64,000 nucleotides of DNA from Paenibacillus pabuli (GCF_039831995.1 NZ_JBDOIO010000003.1:682001-746000), one strand, 5' to 3'. Shown: positions 1 through 8,676, counted from the first letter of the stretch. Notes: generated by a model not told the origin, from the letters alone. Numbers and translations: made by a program.

Positions 1-572
1 ATAGAGCCGTAAACGCCGATGGTGTAGCTAGTAGGGTAAACGTACCCGAATCCTTGATGAAAAAGGGAAGTAATGAGATGGATCAACATGTTAGTGAAGC
101 AAAAGGCGTAACTTCGAATCATCCAGTTGCGATGTCGAATAATCCTTTTCCTCTTGATTTGAAGGAGCGCCGTAATGGTGATAACCAGCCAGATCATATT
201 CAGCAGATTGAATCCCATACTGCTTATTTTGCCGCCTGTCGCGTAGGGGGCCATATATCCGGAAGTTAGCACAACCAGCAGAACGGATATGATATATACA
301 TAGCCGTTAATGCGATGCAGCCTGCGGTTTCTTTCAAATATTCGATTCGAAAAGTTAAGCAGTCCCGATGCCATGGTCACACATGCGAATGCAACATGAA
401 CGTACATGACATTAAGCCAAACCGTGAGATTGAGTTCACGCTTCAGCCCGGTCTTATGGCTTAAAAATCCCGAAGCACCTGGATCGATCCAATAGTTTTT
501 CACCAAGGCGTGTAGTATTAATAGAATGCTGACACAGGCCAGCAATAGATATAACGATTTTCGTTTCTTCAT
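1..572 (-). CDS. DUF2306-type membrane protein (partial, runs off left edge)
   Basis: An open frame without stops runs from an ATG at 572 leftward off the window, giving at least 190 residues. The N-terminus is basic followed by a hydrophobic segment (residues about 5-24). Three further membrane segments follow near residues 53-75, 87-108 and 118-136, with many His, Arg and Tyr residues at their edges (RLHRINGYVY, RHRNWMIRSY). This His-rich four-helix pattern fits the DUF2306 membrane family, whose function is unknown. A GGGAG lies about 9 bases before the start. The PfpI-type gene ends 20 bp upstream on the same strand, so the two are probably cotranscribed. The family call rests on pattern recognition only; the C-terminus is missing. 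Confidence 0.7.
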   Translation of the reverse strand, partial: MKKRKSLYLLLACVSILLILHALVKNYWIDPGASGFLSHKTGLKRELNLTVWLNVMYVHVAFACVTMASGLLNFSNRIFERNRRLHRINGYVYIISVLLVVLTSGYMAPYATGGKISSMGFNLLNMIWLVITITALLQIKRKRIIRHRNWMIRSYAFCFTNMLIHLITSLFHQGFGYVYPTSYTIGVYGS

Positions 573-591
573 CCGTTCGCAACTCCCGAAG

Positions 592-1632
592 CTAGGAAAT
601 TCGATTTCCTGTTAATTTGGATGCTGGTAGGAGGCCGGCTTTAGCTATACCAACCATGTGATTTCCATTGACAACAACTTCAAATTTGAGATTCAAACGC
701 ATGGGTTTTGTGATTCGAATTGACCAGCCCAGCTTGTCATCTTGGAGCACCGGGTTCATAAACTCGATGGTTTCATCTCCTTGCGTCGCCGTGCCATGGA
801 TCATACCGTGTCTTGTCGATATCGAGAGCAAGACCTCCAGCTTTCCAACGGGCGTAGCGAGGGCGGTATCCCAATCTCCGTCGAAGACCGTTGCTTGTAC
901 GCTATTGCTGTGCACGGTGCGGGGCGTGGGGGTCATCGCTGTTTGGTTCACCACGGTGTTTGTCTCTTCGCTCGTCAATGGTTTATTAACGCTTGGTGTT
1001 ATCCCGATATCCTTCCAAACCGTGCCTCTTCGTTCGTATTCGAATAACTGCTCTACCGCGTGAGCGATACGAGGCCCAAGTTCACGTTCCACCAGATACA
1101 GCGCTACATCGAGTCCTGAAGTTACGCCGCCGCCGGTAACCAGATTGCCGTCGTCCACAACGCGAGCCGAGATGGGAACTGCTCCAGTTGCACCAAGTAA
1201 GTCCATGCCCAGATGGTTCGTTACCGCAGGTCTGCCTTCCAAGAGGCCTCCCATGGCAAGCACCAGAGAACCGCCACAGACTGTAGCGACTATCTTCTCT
1301 TTGTGCTGGAGAGCCTGCTCGATCATGCCGGTCAATTCGGTATCCATGGCCCGGCTCAGAATAGCCGGAACCGAATCAGGCCCATCTCCTTCGACGTCGC
1401 CGGACGCGCCAGGTACGAGAATGATGCCCGCTCGTTCCGGGTCCAATCTGCCACTCGCTTCAATCCTTAACCCGTTGATCCCGCTAGGCACGGATCTTGG
1501 TCCTTCGGCGGTGACCAGCTCTACGTTTAACGCATTTTTAGCATTCATGGCGGCAGCATAGAAGACCTCGTAAGGCTCTATCGCATCCAACAGGTCGAAG
1601 CCGTCAAACAACACGATTTGAATGTTAAGCAT
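592..1632 (-). CDS. DJ-1/PfpI family protein with extra C-terminal domain
   Basis: This is a 346-residue protein. Residues 1-200 form a class I glutamine amidotransferase-like DJ-1/PfpI domain: hydrophobic strand LNIQIVLFDGFD, acidic residues near 16-22, strand IILVPGAS at 70-77, and the nucleophile elbow ATVCGGSLVLA with Cys119. Family members include isonitrile hydratases, chaperones and the sensor half of GlxA-type regulators. Residues about 235-346 do not match the AraC-type helix-turn-helix often fused to such domains. They look beta-rich (VQATVFDGDWD, LGWSIRITKPM) and I do not recognise them. AAGGAGG precedes the start. The gene is part of a minus-strand run with the SHOCT peptide upstream and the DUF2306 gene downstream. 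Substrate unknown. Confidence 0.85.
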   Translation of the reverse strand: MLNIQIVLFDGFDLLDAIEPYEVFYAAAMNAKNALNVELVTAEGPRSVPSGINGLRIEASGRLDPERAGIILVPGASGDVEGDGPDSVPAILSRAMDTELTGMIEQALQHKEKIVATVCGGSLVLAMGGLLEGRPAVTNHLGMDLLGATGAVPISARVVDDGNLVTGGGVTSGLDVALYLVERELGPRIAHAVEQLFEYERRGTVWKDIGITPSVNKPLTSEETNTVVNQTAMTPTPRTVHSNSVQATVFDGDWDTALATPVGKLEVLLSISTRHGMIHGTATQGDETIEFMNPVLQDDKLGWSIRITKPMRLNLKFEVVVNGNHMVGIAKAGLLPASKLTGNRIS

Positions 1633-1651
1633 CCATAAATCCTCCTTGTCT

Positions 1652-1870
1652 CTATTTAGTCAAAAAATCTTTCAGCTTACGATATTCCTTCTCATCAATT
1701 TCACCGTTGGCCATTCTGTTCTTCAGAATCATATCGATGTCATTCTTTTGATGACCGTTTTTGTGACGATAACGAATCGCGTATACTCGAACCGCCAGGA
1801 AAGAAAACAGTGTGAGACAAAACAAAGCACCGAAAGGAAAGAACGAGAAGGCGTTATTTTCCAAACCCAT
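1652..1870 (-). CDS. small SHOCT-domain membrane protein
   Basis: A 72-residue protein. The start at 1870 is chosen over an upstream ATG at 1951 because AAAGGAGG lies seven bases before it. It has one membrane helix at residues about 8-30 (FFPFGALFCLTLFSFLAVRVYAI), a basic linker, and a C-terminal SHOCT motif of about 30 residues (ILKNRMANGEIDEKEYRKL). SHOCT motifs are short oligomerisation helices found at the ends of many bacterial proteins. The gene lies 19 bp upstream of the PfpI-type gene and is probably the first gene of that minus-strand operon. Role unknown. Confidence 0.8.
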   Translation of the reverse strand: MGLENNAFSFFPFGALFCLTLFSFLAVRVYAIRYRHKNGHQKNDIDMILKNRMANGEIDEKEYRKLKDFLTK

Positions 1871-2075
1871 ATGTATACCTCCTTTATCATTGTGTTCGAA
1901 ACGATCACCTGAAGTTGGGACTGGTCGTGTGCGCAAATAGAAGCATACCAAACGAATATCTCAAACAAAGATGAAAAAAGATCACAAAAGTATAAACAAA
2001 TCATCACAATACATAAGCTCGCGTTAGTTCTTGTTATAAAAAATGATAAACTAGGAAAGCAAAGGTGGGATAAAC
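1871..2075. promoter_or_regulatory. divergent promoter region with possible response-regulator direct repeat
   Basis: About 200 AT-rich bases separate the minus-strand SHOCT/PfpI operon from the plus-strand two-component genes. TCACAA occurs at 1982 and again at 2004, a 22-bp (two helical turns) spacing typical of OmpR/PhoB-type tandem sites. I infer that the adjacent regulator may bind here, controlling itself and the divergent operon; there is no direct proof. Confidence 0.3.
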
Positions 2076-2762
2076 ATGAGCGTATCAAAGACGATTCTGG
2101 TTGTAGACGATGACCCAGATATTGTTGAGCTATTAAGGGATTTTCTAGAGAATGACCACTTTCAAGTGAAAACCGCTTGCGACACCGCTCAAGCGTGGGA
2201 CATATTTAAGGAAAACTCTGTTGATTGCATTGTTCTTGACATTATGATGCCGGGACAAAATGGATTTGAGTTTTGTCGCCGGATTCGCGGGGAGAGCAAT
2301 GTACCAATCCTGTTCTTGAGTGCTCGCAGCGATGATGTGGATAAGATTCGAGGCCTTACTCTCGGAGGCGATGATTACATCGTCAAAACCGCTTCGCCGG
2401 GTGAAATTGTTGCCAGAGTAAAAGCCGTATTGCGACGTTTCGCTTCCCCACAACAAATGGATAACAGGGTTTTGGATTACGGCCGCATCAAATTAAACCT
2501 GTCCACAAGAGAAGTACTAGTGGATGGGAATAACATCGTGCTCACCCCCAGGGAGTATGAGTTACTGCGATTATTTGCTGAACATCCGAGACATGTTTTC
2601 TCCTATGAACAATTACTAGCGAAATTTTGGGATGGGGTGGGCGACAGGCATACAATTCGGGTCCATCTTAGTCGGCTTCGCGAGAAAATCGAAGCTGATC
2701 CGAATAAACCGCTATTCCTGGTCAACGTATGGGGAGTAGGGTATCGCTTTGAGGGAGGGTAA
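2076..2762 (+). CDS. OmpR/PhoB-family response regulator
   Basis: A 228-residue two-domain regulator. The receiver domain (residues about 5-118) shows the acidic pocket VVDDDPD, phosphoacceptor Asp in CIVLDIMMPG (about residue 55), Ser/Thr in LFLSARS and Lys in YIVKTASPGE. The last is K-T-A rather than the usual K-P-F. The C-terminal winged helix (about 130-228) contains LTPREYELLRLFAEHPRHVFS and RVHLSRLREKIE, ending GVGYRFEGG. GGTGGGA precedes the start. The kinase gene follows with only one base between stop and start, so the two are translationally coupled. The signal is unknown. Confidence 0.93.
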   Translation: MSVSKTILVVDDDPDIVELLRDFLENDHFQVKTACDTAQAWDIFKENSVDCIVLDIMMPGQNGFEFCRRIRGESNVPILFLSARSDDVDKIRGLTLGGDDYIVKTASPGEIVARVKAVLRRFASPQQMDNRVLDYGRIKLNLSTREVLVDGNNIVLTPREYELLRLFAEHPRHVFSYEQLLAKFWDGVGDRHTIRVHLSRLREKIEADPNKPLFLVNVWGVGYRFEGG

Positions 2763-2763
2763 T

Positions 2764-4116
2764 ATGAGGTCACTCCGCATTCGTACGTTTACTATGCTTT
2801 GCTTCTTCTTTATCCTCTTATTGCCGTGGATCTTCTATGTTACTGCGCACTTTTTGGAAACCAAGACACTCAGCTTCGAGCAAGGTCGGCTGCATAACGA
2901 GACCCGGCAACGAAATATATCGGAAATGACTCAGCGAATTGAATCGGACACAGACCAATGGTCAGATCCAGTCTGGCAAAACCAATTGTATTCCGCGCTG
3001 CGTGAAGCAAAGATGGATGTTCTCATTCAATCCGCAGAAGATCAGGAAATTTATCGTTCCAATCCTGACAGACGCGGCACTAATTTATCAACTGAGCGGT
3101 TCTCCGTCATCGAGGACGGCCAGTTGCTGGGAAGGGTTGTTCTGTACTTACCTCAATCCAACCAATTTCAAGTGATGTCGGCTTTTGTCGGGCTACTGCT
3201 TGCGATTTTTGTTGTCGGAATGGAAATGAGACGATTCGTTCTAAAACCACTCGAGAAGATGGGTATCGCAGCAAGACAAATTGCAACAGGAGATTGGGAA
3301 GTTCGGTTACCCATGTCGAGGGTCACTGAAATCGCTGAAGTCCGCGACGGATTCGATGTTATGGTCAAGGGAATTGAGCAGTCCTATCGAAAACAGGCTG
3401 AACTGGAAGAGGAGCGCCGATTCATCATCGCGGCTGTTGCGCATGATTTACGGACACCGTTGTTCGCTTTGCGGGGCTACTTGGATGGTCTGGAGAAAGG
3501 GATCGCTCAATCTCCGGAGAAAATGGCCCAATATGTGGCGGTTTGCAAGGATAAATCGGCACAATTGGATCGTTTGGTAGAGGATCTTTTCACTTTTACA
3601 AAAATGGAGTATATGGAGTCTGAACTGAACACGAAAACGGTTAATTTGAACCGAGTGATCCGGAATTCGTTAGACAGTCTGAGTCCGCTGGCTCGGCAAA
3701 GAGAAATATCGATCTCATTCCATGTAACAGAAGGCTGCAACATTCACGGAGATATGCATTTATTAGAGCGAGCCATGAATAATCTTCTGGATAATGCCGT
3801 AAGACACTCATCTGCAGGTGGTGACATCGAAGTCCAGTGTAACAAAGTTGGTGATAAGGTTAAGTTTACGATACGCGATACCGGGCCGGGCTTCACTGCC
3901 GAAGAACTTGAGCATGTATTTGAACCCCTATATCGAGGGGAAACATCCAGAAGTCGTTCAACCGGTGGCAGCGGATTAGGCTTAACCATTTCACAAAGAA
4001 TTGTTAGGCAGCACGGAGGCGAACTTGCCGCAAGCAATCATCCGGAAGGAGGAGCACTGCTTGAAGGATGGTTACCTGCAGCAACCATAGAGCAGATGGA
4101 TTCGGATGATCTATAG
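2764..4116 (+). CDS. HAMP-containing sensor histidine kinase
   Basis: A membrane sensor kinase of 450 residues. The ATG at 2764, five codons inside the longest frame, is preferred because GGGAGGG lies just before it. Helix 1 is at about 8-30, a short extracellular loop follows, and helix 2 (FVGLLLAIFVVGMEMRRFVL) is near 135-155. Then come a HAMP linker, the H-box VAHDLRTPLFALRGY, an N-box NNLLDNAVRHS, and ATP-lid motifs DTGPGF and GGSGLGLTISQRIV. All catalytic motifs are intact. The extracellular domain is short (about 100 residues) and unrecognised. It is the cognate kinase of the preceding regulator. Confidence 0.93.
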   Translation: MRSLRIRTFTMLCFFFILLLPWIFYVTAHFLETKTLSFEQGRLHNETRQRNISEMTQRIESDTDQWSDPVWQNQLYSALREAKMDVLIQSAEDQEIYRSNPDRRGTNLSTERFSVIEDGQLLGRVVLYLPQSNQFQVMSAFVGLLLAIFVVGMEMRRFVLKPLEKMGIAARQIATGDWEVRLPMSRVTEIAEVRDGFDVMVKGIEQSYRKQAELEEERRFIIAAVAHDLRTPLFALRGYLDGLEKGIAQSPEKMAQYVAVCKDKSAQLDRLVEDLFTFTKMEYMESELNTKTVNLNRVIRNSLDSLSPLARQREISISFHVTEGCNIHGDMHLLERAMNNLLDNAVRHSSAGGDIEVQCNKVGDKVKFTIRDTGPGFTAEELEHVFEPLYRGETSRSRSTGGSGLGLTISQRIVRQHGGELAASNHPEGGALLEGWLPAATIEQMDSDDL

Positions 4117-4209
4117 TCGTTTTTATTTCATATCGTTGGAAAAAACTAGGTTTAACCGAAGCGCAATAACGTGAGCAGGGTGAGCTTGGTCTATTGGATC
4201 AACGAGGGA

Positions 4210-4322
4210 ACTACGTCTGATGCAAAAGCTGGATCTACAAGCCAGTCGAGCGTATCGCCGATAATTTACTTAATCGTAATTTCACGGCTGAGAAACAAAA
4301 CAGAAATGGGTGACGGATAAAT
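4210..4322 (+). pseudogene. IS3-family (IS150-like) transposase OrfB remnant
   Basis: No intact frame exists, but reading across two frameshifts gives LMQKLDLQASR, then RIADNLLNRNFTAEK, then QKWVTD. These are consecutive conserved pieces of the OrfB region just before the DDE catalytic core of IS3/IS150-group transposases (LMQKLGLQA...IADNLLNRNFTAEKPNQKWVTDIT). The rest of the element is absent, and I see no terminal inverted repeats. It fills the 356-bp gap between the sensor kinase and the MarR-GNAT gene and suggests that the latter lies in rearranged DNA. Confidence 0.6.
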
Positions 4323-4389
4323 GTTGCAATTAATGATTCAAGATGGTCTTTGTAGGTTAAGCGAGAAGATTTTAAAAACTCCAGAAAAT

Positions 4390-4445
4390 AGTTGATTTCT
4401 TCAACTAAATCACTTATTATTTTAACAAGTTGATTTTGTCAACTA
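4390..4445 (+). promoter_or_regulatory. promoter with twin palindromic operators of the MarR-GNAT gene
   Basis: AGTTGATTTCTTCAACTA (4390-4407) and AGTTGATTTTGTCAACTA (4428-4445) are near-identical inverted repeats with AGTTGA/TCAACT arms, 38 bp apart. A good promoter overlaps them: TTGATT at 4392-4397, a 17-bp spacer, and TATTAT at 4415-4420. The first palindrome covers the -35 box and the second lies just after the -10 box. This is a classic autorepression layout for a MarR protein. The inference that the downstream product binds here follows from position. Confidence 0.65.
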
Positions 4446-4472
4446 ATTTAATTTGTAGGAGTTTTTTTTATC

Positions 4473-5408
4473 ATGCCACAACCTAATCTTTCTTTAGTCA
4501 GTGGAATCAGAAAATTCAATCGTTTTTATCTTAACTACCAATCTTTCTTTAATCAACATGTGTATGATGACTCTTTATCTTTACCAGAGATTAGAATGTT
4601 ATATGAAATAAATAAAATAAATGCTTGTACAGCGAGAGTATTACAAGAAGAATTAAAATTAGATAAGGGATATGTCAGTAGAGTATTAAAAAGTTTTGAA
4701 AATAAAAATATTATCTATAAGGAAAAATGCAAAAATGATAGTCGTGTTTTCTTCCTTCATTTGACTTCAGAAGGAAAAGATGTTTATCAGAGTCTAGAAA
4801 ATAAAGCTAATCAACAATTAGCGAAGCTTTTGGAAGATATAAGTTTGAGAGATCAACAAAAACTTTTGGATTCAATGGTGACAATTGAAAATATATTAAC
4901 CAAACAACAAAATGAAGATGAATCGGTTGTTACTATACGAGATCAATATACAGACGATGATAAGAAAATAATGATTGAGAAACAAAGAGAATTCTATACA
5001 GAAAACTGTGGATTTGATGAAAAATTTATAGCTTATCTCCGAAGTACTTTTGAAGCAGAAATCGAAAAGATATGGATTGCAGAAGTAGATGGGGTATTTG
5101 CTGGATGCATAGGTTTAGTCAAAAAAGATGATAAAACAGCTCTATTAAGATGGTTCTTTATTGATACGTCTGTTCGTGGAAAAGGTGTAGGAACGAAATT
5201 AATACAAACATTAATTAATTATTGCCAAAACACGCAATATGAAAAATTATCTTTAGAAACGGTAAGTCAACTGAAAACAGCTCGAAGATTATATAGTAAA
5301 TTCGGATTTGAGCTAACTGAAGCAAATGAGCAATTGATGTGGGGGCAAGACCTTGTGGATGAACATTGGGAACTAAAGTTACAAAGTTGTCGAGGGACAA
5401 GAACATAG
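4473..5408 (+). CDS. MarR-family regulator fused to GNAT acetyltransferase
   Basis: A 311-residue fusion. The MarR winged helix spans residues about 5-145 (LSLPEIRMLYEIN; recognition region LDKGYVSRVLKSFENKNII; wing NDSRVFFLHLT). A GNAT domain spans about 155-300, with the acetyl-CoA loop VRGKGVGTKLIQTLI and the typical ending RRLYSKFGFELTEA. Fused MarR-GNAT proteins are known in Firmicutes; their substrates are mostly unknown. The gene is clearly more AT-rich than its neighbours and sits beside transposase debris, suggesting acquisition by transfer. The last six residues, CRGTRT, are encoded by a family A repeat that begins exactly at codon 306. The natural end of the protein has therefore been replaced or extended. 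TAGGAG lies 11 bases before the start. Confidence 0.92.
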   Translation: MPQPNLSLVSGIRKFNRFYLNYQSFFNQHVYDDSLSLPEIRMLYEINKINACTARVLQEELKLDKGYVSRVLKSFENKNIIYKEKCKNDSRVFFLHLTSEGKDVYQSLENKANQQLAKLLEDISLRDQQKLLDSMVTIENILTKQQNEDESVVTIRDQYTDDDKKIMIEKQREFYTENCGFDEKFIAYLRSTFEAEIEKIWIAEVDGVFAGCIGLVKKDDKTALLRWFFIDTSVRGKGVGTKLIQTLINYCQNTQYEKLSLETVSQLKTARRLYSKFGFELTEANEQLMWGQDLVDEHWELKLQSCRGTRT

Positions 5409-5514
5409 TTCCATTGAAGTCGCTAATTTAGCGGCTTTTTTTTATGTAATCGGTACAAGTTCGGGGCCCTAGCTAAGGACAAGAACTTGTACCGATTACC
5501 GATTGATATCTAAA
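5388..5514 (+). repeat. family A repeat, copy 1
   Basis: A box (TGTCGAGGGACAAGAACATAG) is followed by terminator hairpin AAGTCGC-taattta-GCGGC with a T-run, then a partly degraded inverted repeat ending GGACAAGAACTTGTACCGAT. The box lies inside the MarR-GNAT frame and supplies its stop codon, and the hairpin then serves as its terminator. Confidence 0.85.
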
Positions 5515-5730
5515 TAATAAGCATATGTAGTTAAAATCTCATAATACTTAGAGGTTCACCGAGTATCAGGAGAAGGCTGTTACCATTTAAAAATTAAAAC
5601 TAGCTCTCAAGAGCAATTAAATCTTTTTTCTGGACAAAATTCTCGAGTATGGAAACTATACTTTATATTTTTCTATACAAGAATTAAAAAAACGGAATTA
5701 TATAACTTCTACTGACTAAGCTTGTTTAAA
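5515..5730. other. AT-rich gap with a possible gene remnant
   Basis: The gap holds no gene with a start. A plus-strand frame of about 54 codons without a start (5550-5715) reads in part VSGEGCYHLKIKTSSQEQ and ends at a stop. It may be the tail of a lost gene, which I do not recognise. Confidence 0.2.
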
Positions 5731-5772
5731 AAAAAGGTATAATTCCTCCTACAAAGTGTGTTATACCTTTTT
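5731..5772. terminator. bidirectional hairpin
   Basis: AAAAAGGTATAA pairs with TTATACCTTTTT across an 18-base loop, with A-run and T-run flanks. It is terminator-like in either direction and lies before the ArsR promoter. Confidence 0.45.
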
Positions 5773-5833
5773 CTCAGAATAAAGAATGGGAGATGAATTT
5801 GAATAAAAGAGTGCATATTGACATCAAAATCAT

Positions 5834-5855
5834 TATATCGTAATATTGCGTTATA
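5834..5855 (+). promoter_or_regulatory. near-perfect palindrome, likely ArsR operator
   Basis: A 22-bp inverted repeat with arms TATAtCGtAAT / ATTgCGtTATA lies immediately upstream of the ribosome binding site of the ArsR-type gene. Length, AT-rich character and position fit an ArsR/SmtB operator. Autoregulation of the ArsR-reductase operon is inferred. Confidence 0.55.
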
Positions 5856-5875
5856 TTGATTTAGGAGGAACACTT

Positions 5876-6190
5876 TTGAACACACCCGCTTTTGATATCA
5901 ATAATCTAAAACAGTTCGACGAACCCGCTAATCTGCTGAAAGCTTTATCTCACCCGATTCGTTTATGTATTGTCCGTGGATTGATGCGAAAAAAGAAATG
6001 TAATGTTTCATATATGCAGGAATGTCTTGATCTACCGCAATCAACCGTATCTCAGCACTTGCAGAAGCTTCGCAGTGCCGGTATTGTCGCTACAGAGCGG
6101 AATGGTCTTGAAGTGAATTATGTGCTTGCAGATCAACGGGTTGAACAGATTATAACTACTTTGTTTGGAAAGGAAAACTGTGAATCATGA
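5876..6190 (+). CDS. ArsR/SmtB-family transcriptional regulator
   Basis: 104 residues from a TTG start at 5876, chosen because AGGAGG lies at 5863-5868; an upstream ATG at 5846 would place this site inside the gene. The winged helix includes LLKALSHPIRLCIVRGLM and the recognition helix LPQSTVSQHLQKLRSAGIV. Cysteines at 31, 42 and 50, plus one near the C-terminus, are compatible with thiol or persulfide sensing as in BigR/SqrR-type ArsR proteins. No metal-site signature is obvious. It overlaps the reductase gene by four bases (ATGA), so the two are coupled. The reductase's sulfur-handling domains support a reactive-sulfur sensor role, which is an inference. Confidence 0.9.
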   Translation: MNTPAFDINNLKQFDEPANLLKALSHPIRLCIVRGLMRKKKCNVSYMQECLDLPQSTVSQHLQKLRSAGIVATERNGLEVNYVLADQRVEQIITTLFGKENCES

Positions 6191-8676
6191 GCAAAAAAAT
6201 ACTGATTGTTGGCGGTGTGGCAGGCGGGGCATCTGCGGCTGCACGTCTGCGCCGTCTGGATGAACATGCCGAGATTATTATCTTTGAAAAAGGCCCCTAT
6301 ATATCGTTTGCCAATTGCGGCTTACCTTATTATATTGGCGGCTCGATTGAGGATCGAGAGCGTTTGCTGGTACAAACACCAAAAGGAATGGCAGATCGCT
6401 TTCGTATTGAAGTGCGTACAAGCAGCGAGGTCATGGCGATTGATCCGCAAAAGCGTACGGTTCGAGTGCAGAGCCAAGAGCATGGTCACTATGAAGAAAG
6501 CTATGACGAGTTAATTTTGTCACCAGGCGCAAAACCAATCGTTCCCGATTTACCGGGTAAGGACAATCCACTGATATACACCGTACGCAGCATTCCTGAT
6601 ATTGATCGGATCAAAAAACAAATTAGTTCATCTAACAACCAATCAACAATTGTTATAGGCGGTGGATTTATTGGTGTTGAAATGGCAGAGAATTTAAAGG
6701 AAGCCGGATTGAATGTAACGTTAATTGAGGGAAATGGACAGCTGCTCACCCCGTTTGATGCTGAACTGGCAGCAGCTTTGGCCCAGGAGATGGAGCAGAA
6801 TGGTGTAAACCTGCTGTTCTCCCAGCGTGTTCAGGGATTTCATTCTCTTGAGAAGGGCATTGGAGTAGAGCTTGCTGATGGTCATGTTCTGAAAGCTGAC
6901 CTGGTTATTCTTGCGATAGGGGTAACCCCGGATACATCTTTTCTGAAAAGTAGCGGCATTCCCCTGGGCACACGTGGACATATCATTGTTAATGAAGCTC
7001 TGGAAAGCAGTGAGCCACATATCTATGCTGTTGGCGATGCTATCGAAGTAACTGAAACCATTCATGGTACTAAGACAGCTATTCCACTTGCCGGACCTGC
7101 CAACAAACAAGGAAGAATTGTTGCCGATCGAATTGCCGGACTAAGTTCGACCTATAAAGGAACACAAGGGACATCCATTATTAAAGTATTCGGAATGACA
7201 GGAGCTACGACAGGAAGTAATGAGAAAACACTAAAGCGTCTCGGCGTGGAATATCGATCTGTAATCGTACATCCCGCCTCTCATGCATCGTATTATCCAG
7301 GTTCCAGTGCGGTTACGCTTAAGTTGCTGTTCACACCGGAAGGTAAGATTTTAGGTGCACAAGCCGTCGGTTATGACGGAGTGGATAAACGGATTGATGA
7401 CATTGCCGTAGCCATTCATTTTGGGGGTCACATCCGAGATTTAACAGAGCTTGAACTGAGTTACGCACCACCTTATTCTTCTGCAAAAGATCCGGTGAAT
7501 ATGGCTGGCTATGCAGCAGAGAATATTTTGACCGGTCGTGTTGAAACCTTCACCTATGATCAGTTGTCCGAACGTCAGCCGGAGCAGTCAATACTGTTGG
7601 ATGTACGCAGTGAGCTGGAGTACCGCAATGGGAATATTCCGGGTTCAATTAATATCTCAGTGGATGAGCTTCGCCAGCGGTTAAATGAATTAGATAACTC
7701 AAAAGACGTCTGGGTATACTGCCAAGTTGGTCTGCGTGGATATACTGCTTCACAAATTTTGCGTCAGCATGGCTTCAGCGTGAAAAACTTGAGTGGAGGC
7801 TACAAAACATACCGTCAAGCTCAGTTTAAGCCTACCCCAATTTCTTCTGTCAATCATAATAATCATGGGGGTAAGAAAAATAATAAACCAGTGATCGAAG
7901 CGCCAAAATCGGAGACGATCAAACCAACTTCTGAACAGCCCCAACGCATCGATAATGAATTGAACGTATGCGGCTTAAGTTGTCCTGGTCCATTAATACA
8001 AGTTAAGCAAAAGATGGGTCAACTTTCTGATGGAGAGACCTTGAGGGTAAAAGCTTCCGATCCAGGATTCTATGAGGATGTGAAAGCATGGGCAACCATG
8101 TCTGGATCCGCGCTCTTACACCTGGAACGAATCAAAGGCGGAATTATAGAGGCTGTCATTGCCAAGAAATCAGTGCAACCCGTTTCCAATTTGTCTAGCC
8201 ACCAAGATCCTGCTAGCACGATGGTTGTCTTCAGCGGCGATCTGGATAAAGCCATTGCCTCGCTTATTATTGCAAATGGTGCTGCAGCAAGTGGGCGTAA
8301 AGTAACGATGTTTTTCACATTTTGGGGATTGAATGTTATTCGGAAGCATCAGACGCAGCCTGTATCCAAAACCATGATTGGCCGAATGTTTGATATGATG
8401 CTGCCACGTGGCAGCAAGAAGCTTGGTATGTCCAAAATGAATATGCTTGGTGTTGGTCCAAAGATTATTCGTGGCTTGATGAAAAATAATAATGTTCCGT
8501 CTTTAGAAGAATTGATAGAGTCCGTCATTGCGCAAGGGGCTGAGTTGGTAGCCTGCCAAATGTCCATGGATTTAATGGGCATTCAGCGTGAAGAATTAAT
8601 AGATCAAGTTACAATTGGTGGGGTCGGTTACTATCTGGGAGAAGCATCCCAAGCAAATCATAACCTGTTTATTTAA
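6187..8676 (+). CDS. four-domain CoA-disulfide reductase-rhodanese-TusA-DsrE fusion
   Basis: 829 residues. Residues 1-450 are a pyridine nucleotide-disulfide oxidoreductase of the CoA-disulfide/persulfide reductase group: FAD-binding GGVAGGASAAARLRR, single active Cys44 in SFANCGLPYYIGG, NAD-binding VIGGGFIGVEMAENL, and FAD site YAVGDAIE. Residues about 456-545 are a rhodanese domain with Cys512 in CQVGLRGY. Residues about 590-665 are a TusA domain (CGLSCPGPLIQVKQ, Cys599). Residues about 678-829 are a DsrE/DsrF-like domain with CQMSMDLMG at 790. The four domains form a chain of sulfur-carrying cysteines in one polypeptide, suggesting reduction and relay of persulfide sulfur in the cytoplasm. 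It is the second gene of the ArsR operon. Confidence 0.93.
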   Translation: MSKKILIVGGVAGGASAAARLRRLDEHAEIIIFEKGPYISFANCGLPYYIGGSIEDRERLLVQTPKGMADRFRIEVRTSSEVMAIDPQKRTVRVQSQEHGHYEESYDELILSPGAKPIVPDLPGKDNPLIYTVRSIPDIDRIKKQISSSNNQSTIVIGGGFIGVEMAENLKEAGLNVTLIEGNGQLLTPFDAELAAALAQEMEQNGVNLLFSQRVQGFHSLEKGIGVELADGHVLKADLVILAIGVTPDTSFLKSSGIPLGTRGHIIVNEALESSEPHIYAVGDAIEVTETIHGTKTAIPLAGPANKQGRIVADRIAGLSSTYKGTQGTSIIKVFGMTGATTGSNEKTLKRLGVEYRSVIVHPASHASYYPGSSAVTLKLLFTPEGKILGAQAVGYDGVDKRIDDIAVAIHFGGHIRDLTELELSYAPPYSSAKDPVNMAGYAAENILTGRVETFTYDQLSERQPEQSILLDVRSELEYRNGNIPGSINISVDELRQRLNELDNSKDVWVYCQVGLRGYTASQILRQHGFSVKNLSGGYKTYRQAQFKPTPISSVNHNNHGGKKNNKPVIEAPKSETIKPTSEQPQRIDNELNVCGLSCPGPLIQVKQKMGQLSDGETLRVKASDPGFYEDVKAWATMSGSALLHLERIKGGIIEAVIAKKSVQPVSNLSSHQDPASTMVVFSGDLDKAIASLIIANGAAASGRKVTMFFTFWGLNVIRKHQTQPVSKTMIGRMFDMMLPRGSKKLGMSKMNMLGVGPKIIRGLMKNNNVPSLEELIESVIAQGAELVACQMSMDLMGIQREELIDQVTIGGVGYYLGEASQANHNLFI

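Noticed and set aside
668..1561. Long plus-strand frames over the PfpI-type gene
   Set aside because: They lie antisense to a clearly conserved protein, have no ribosome binding sites, and their amino-acid composition is that of a shadow frame.
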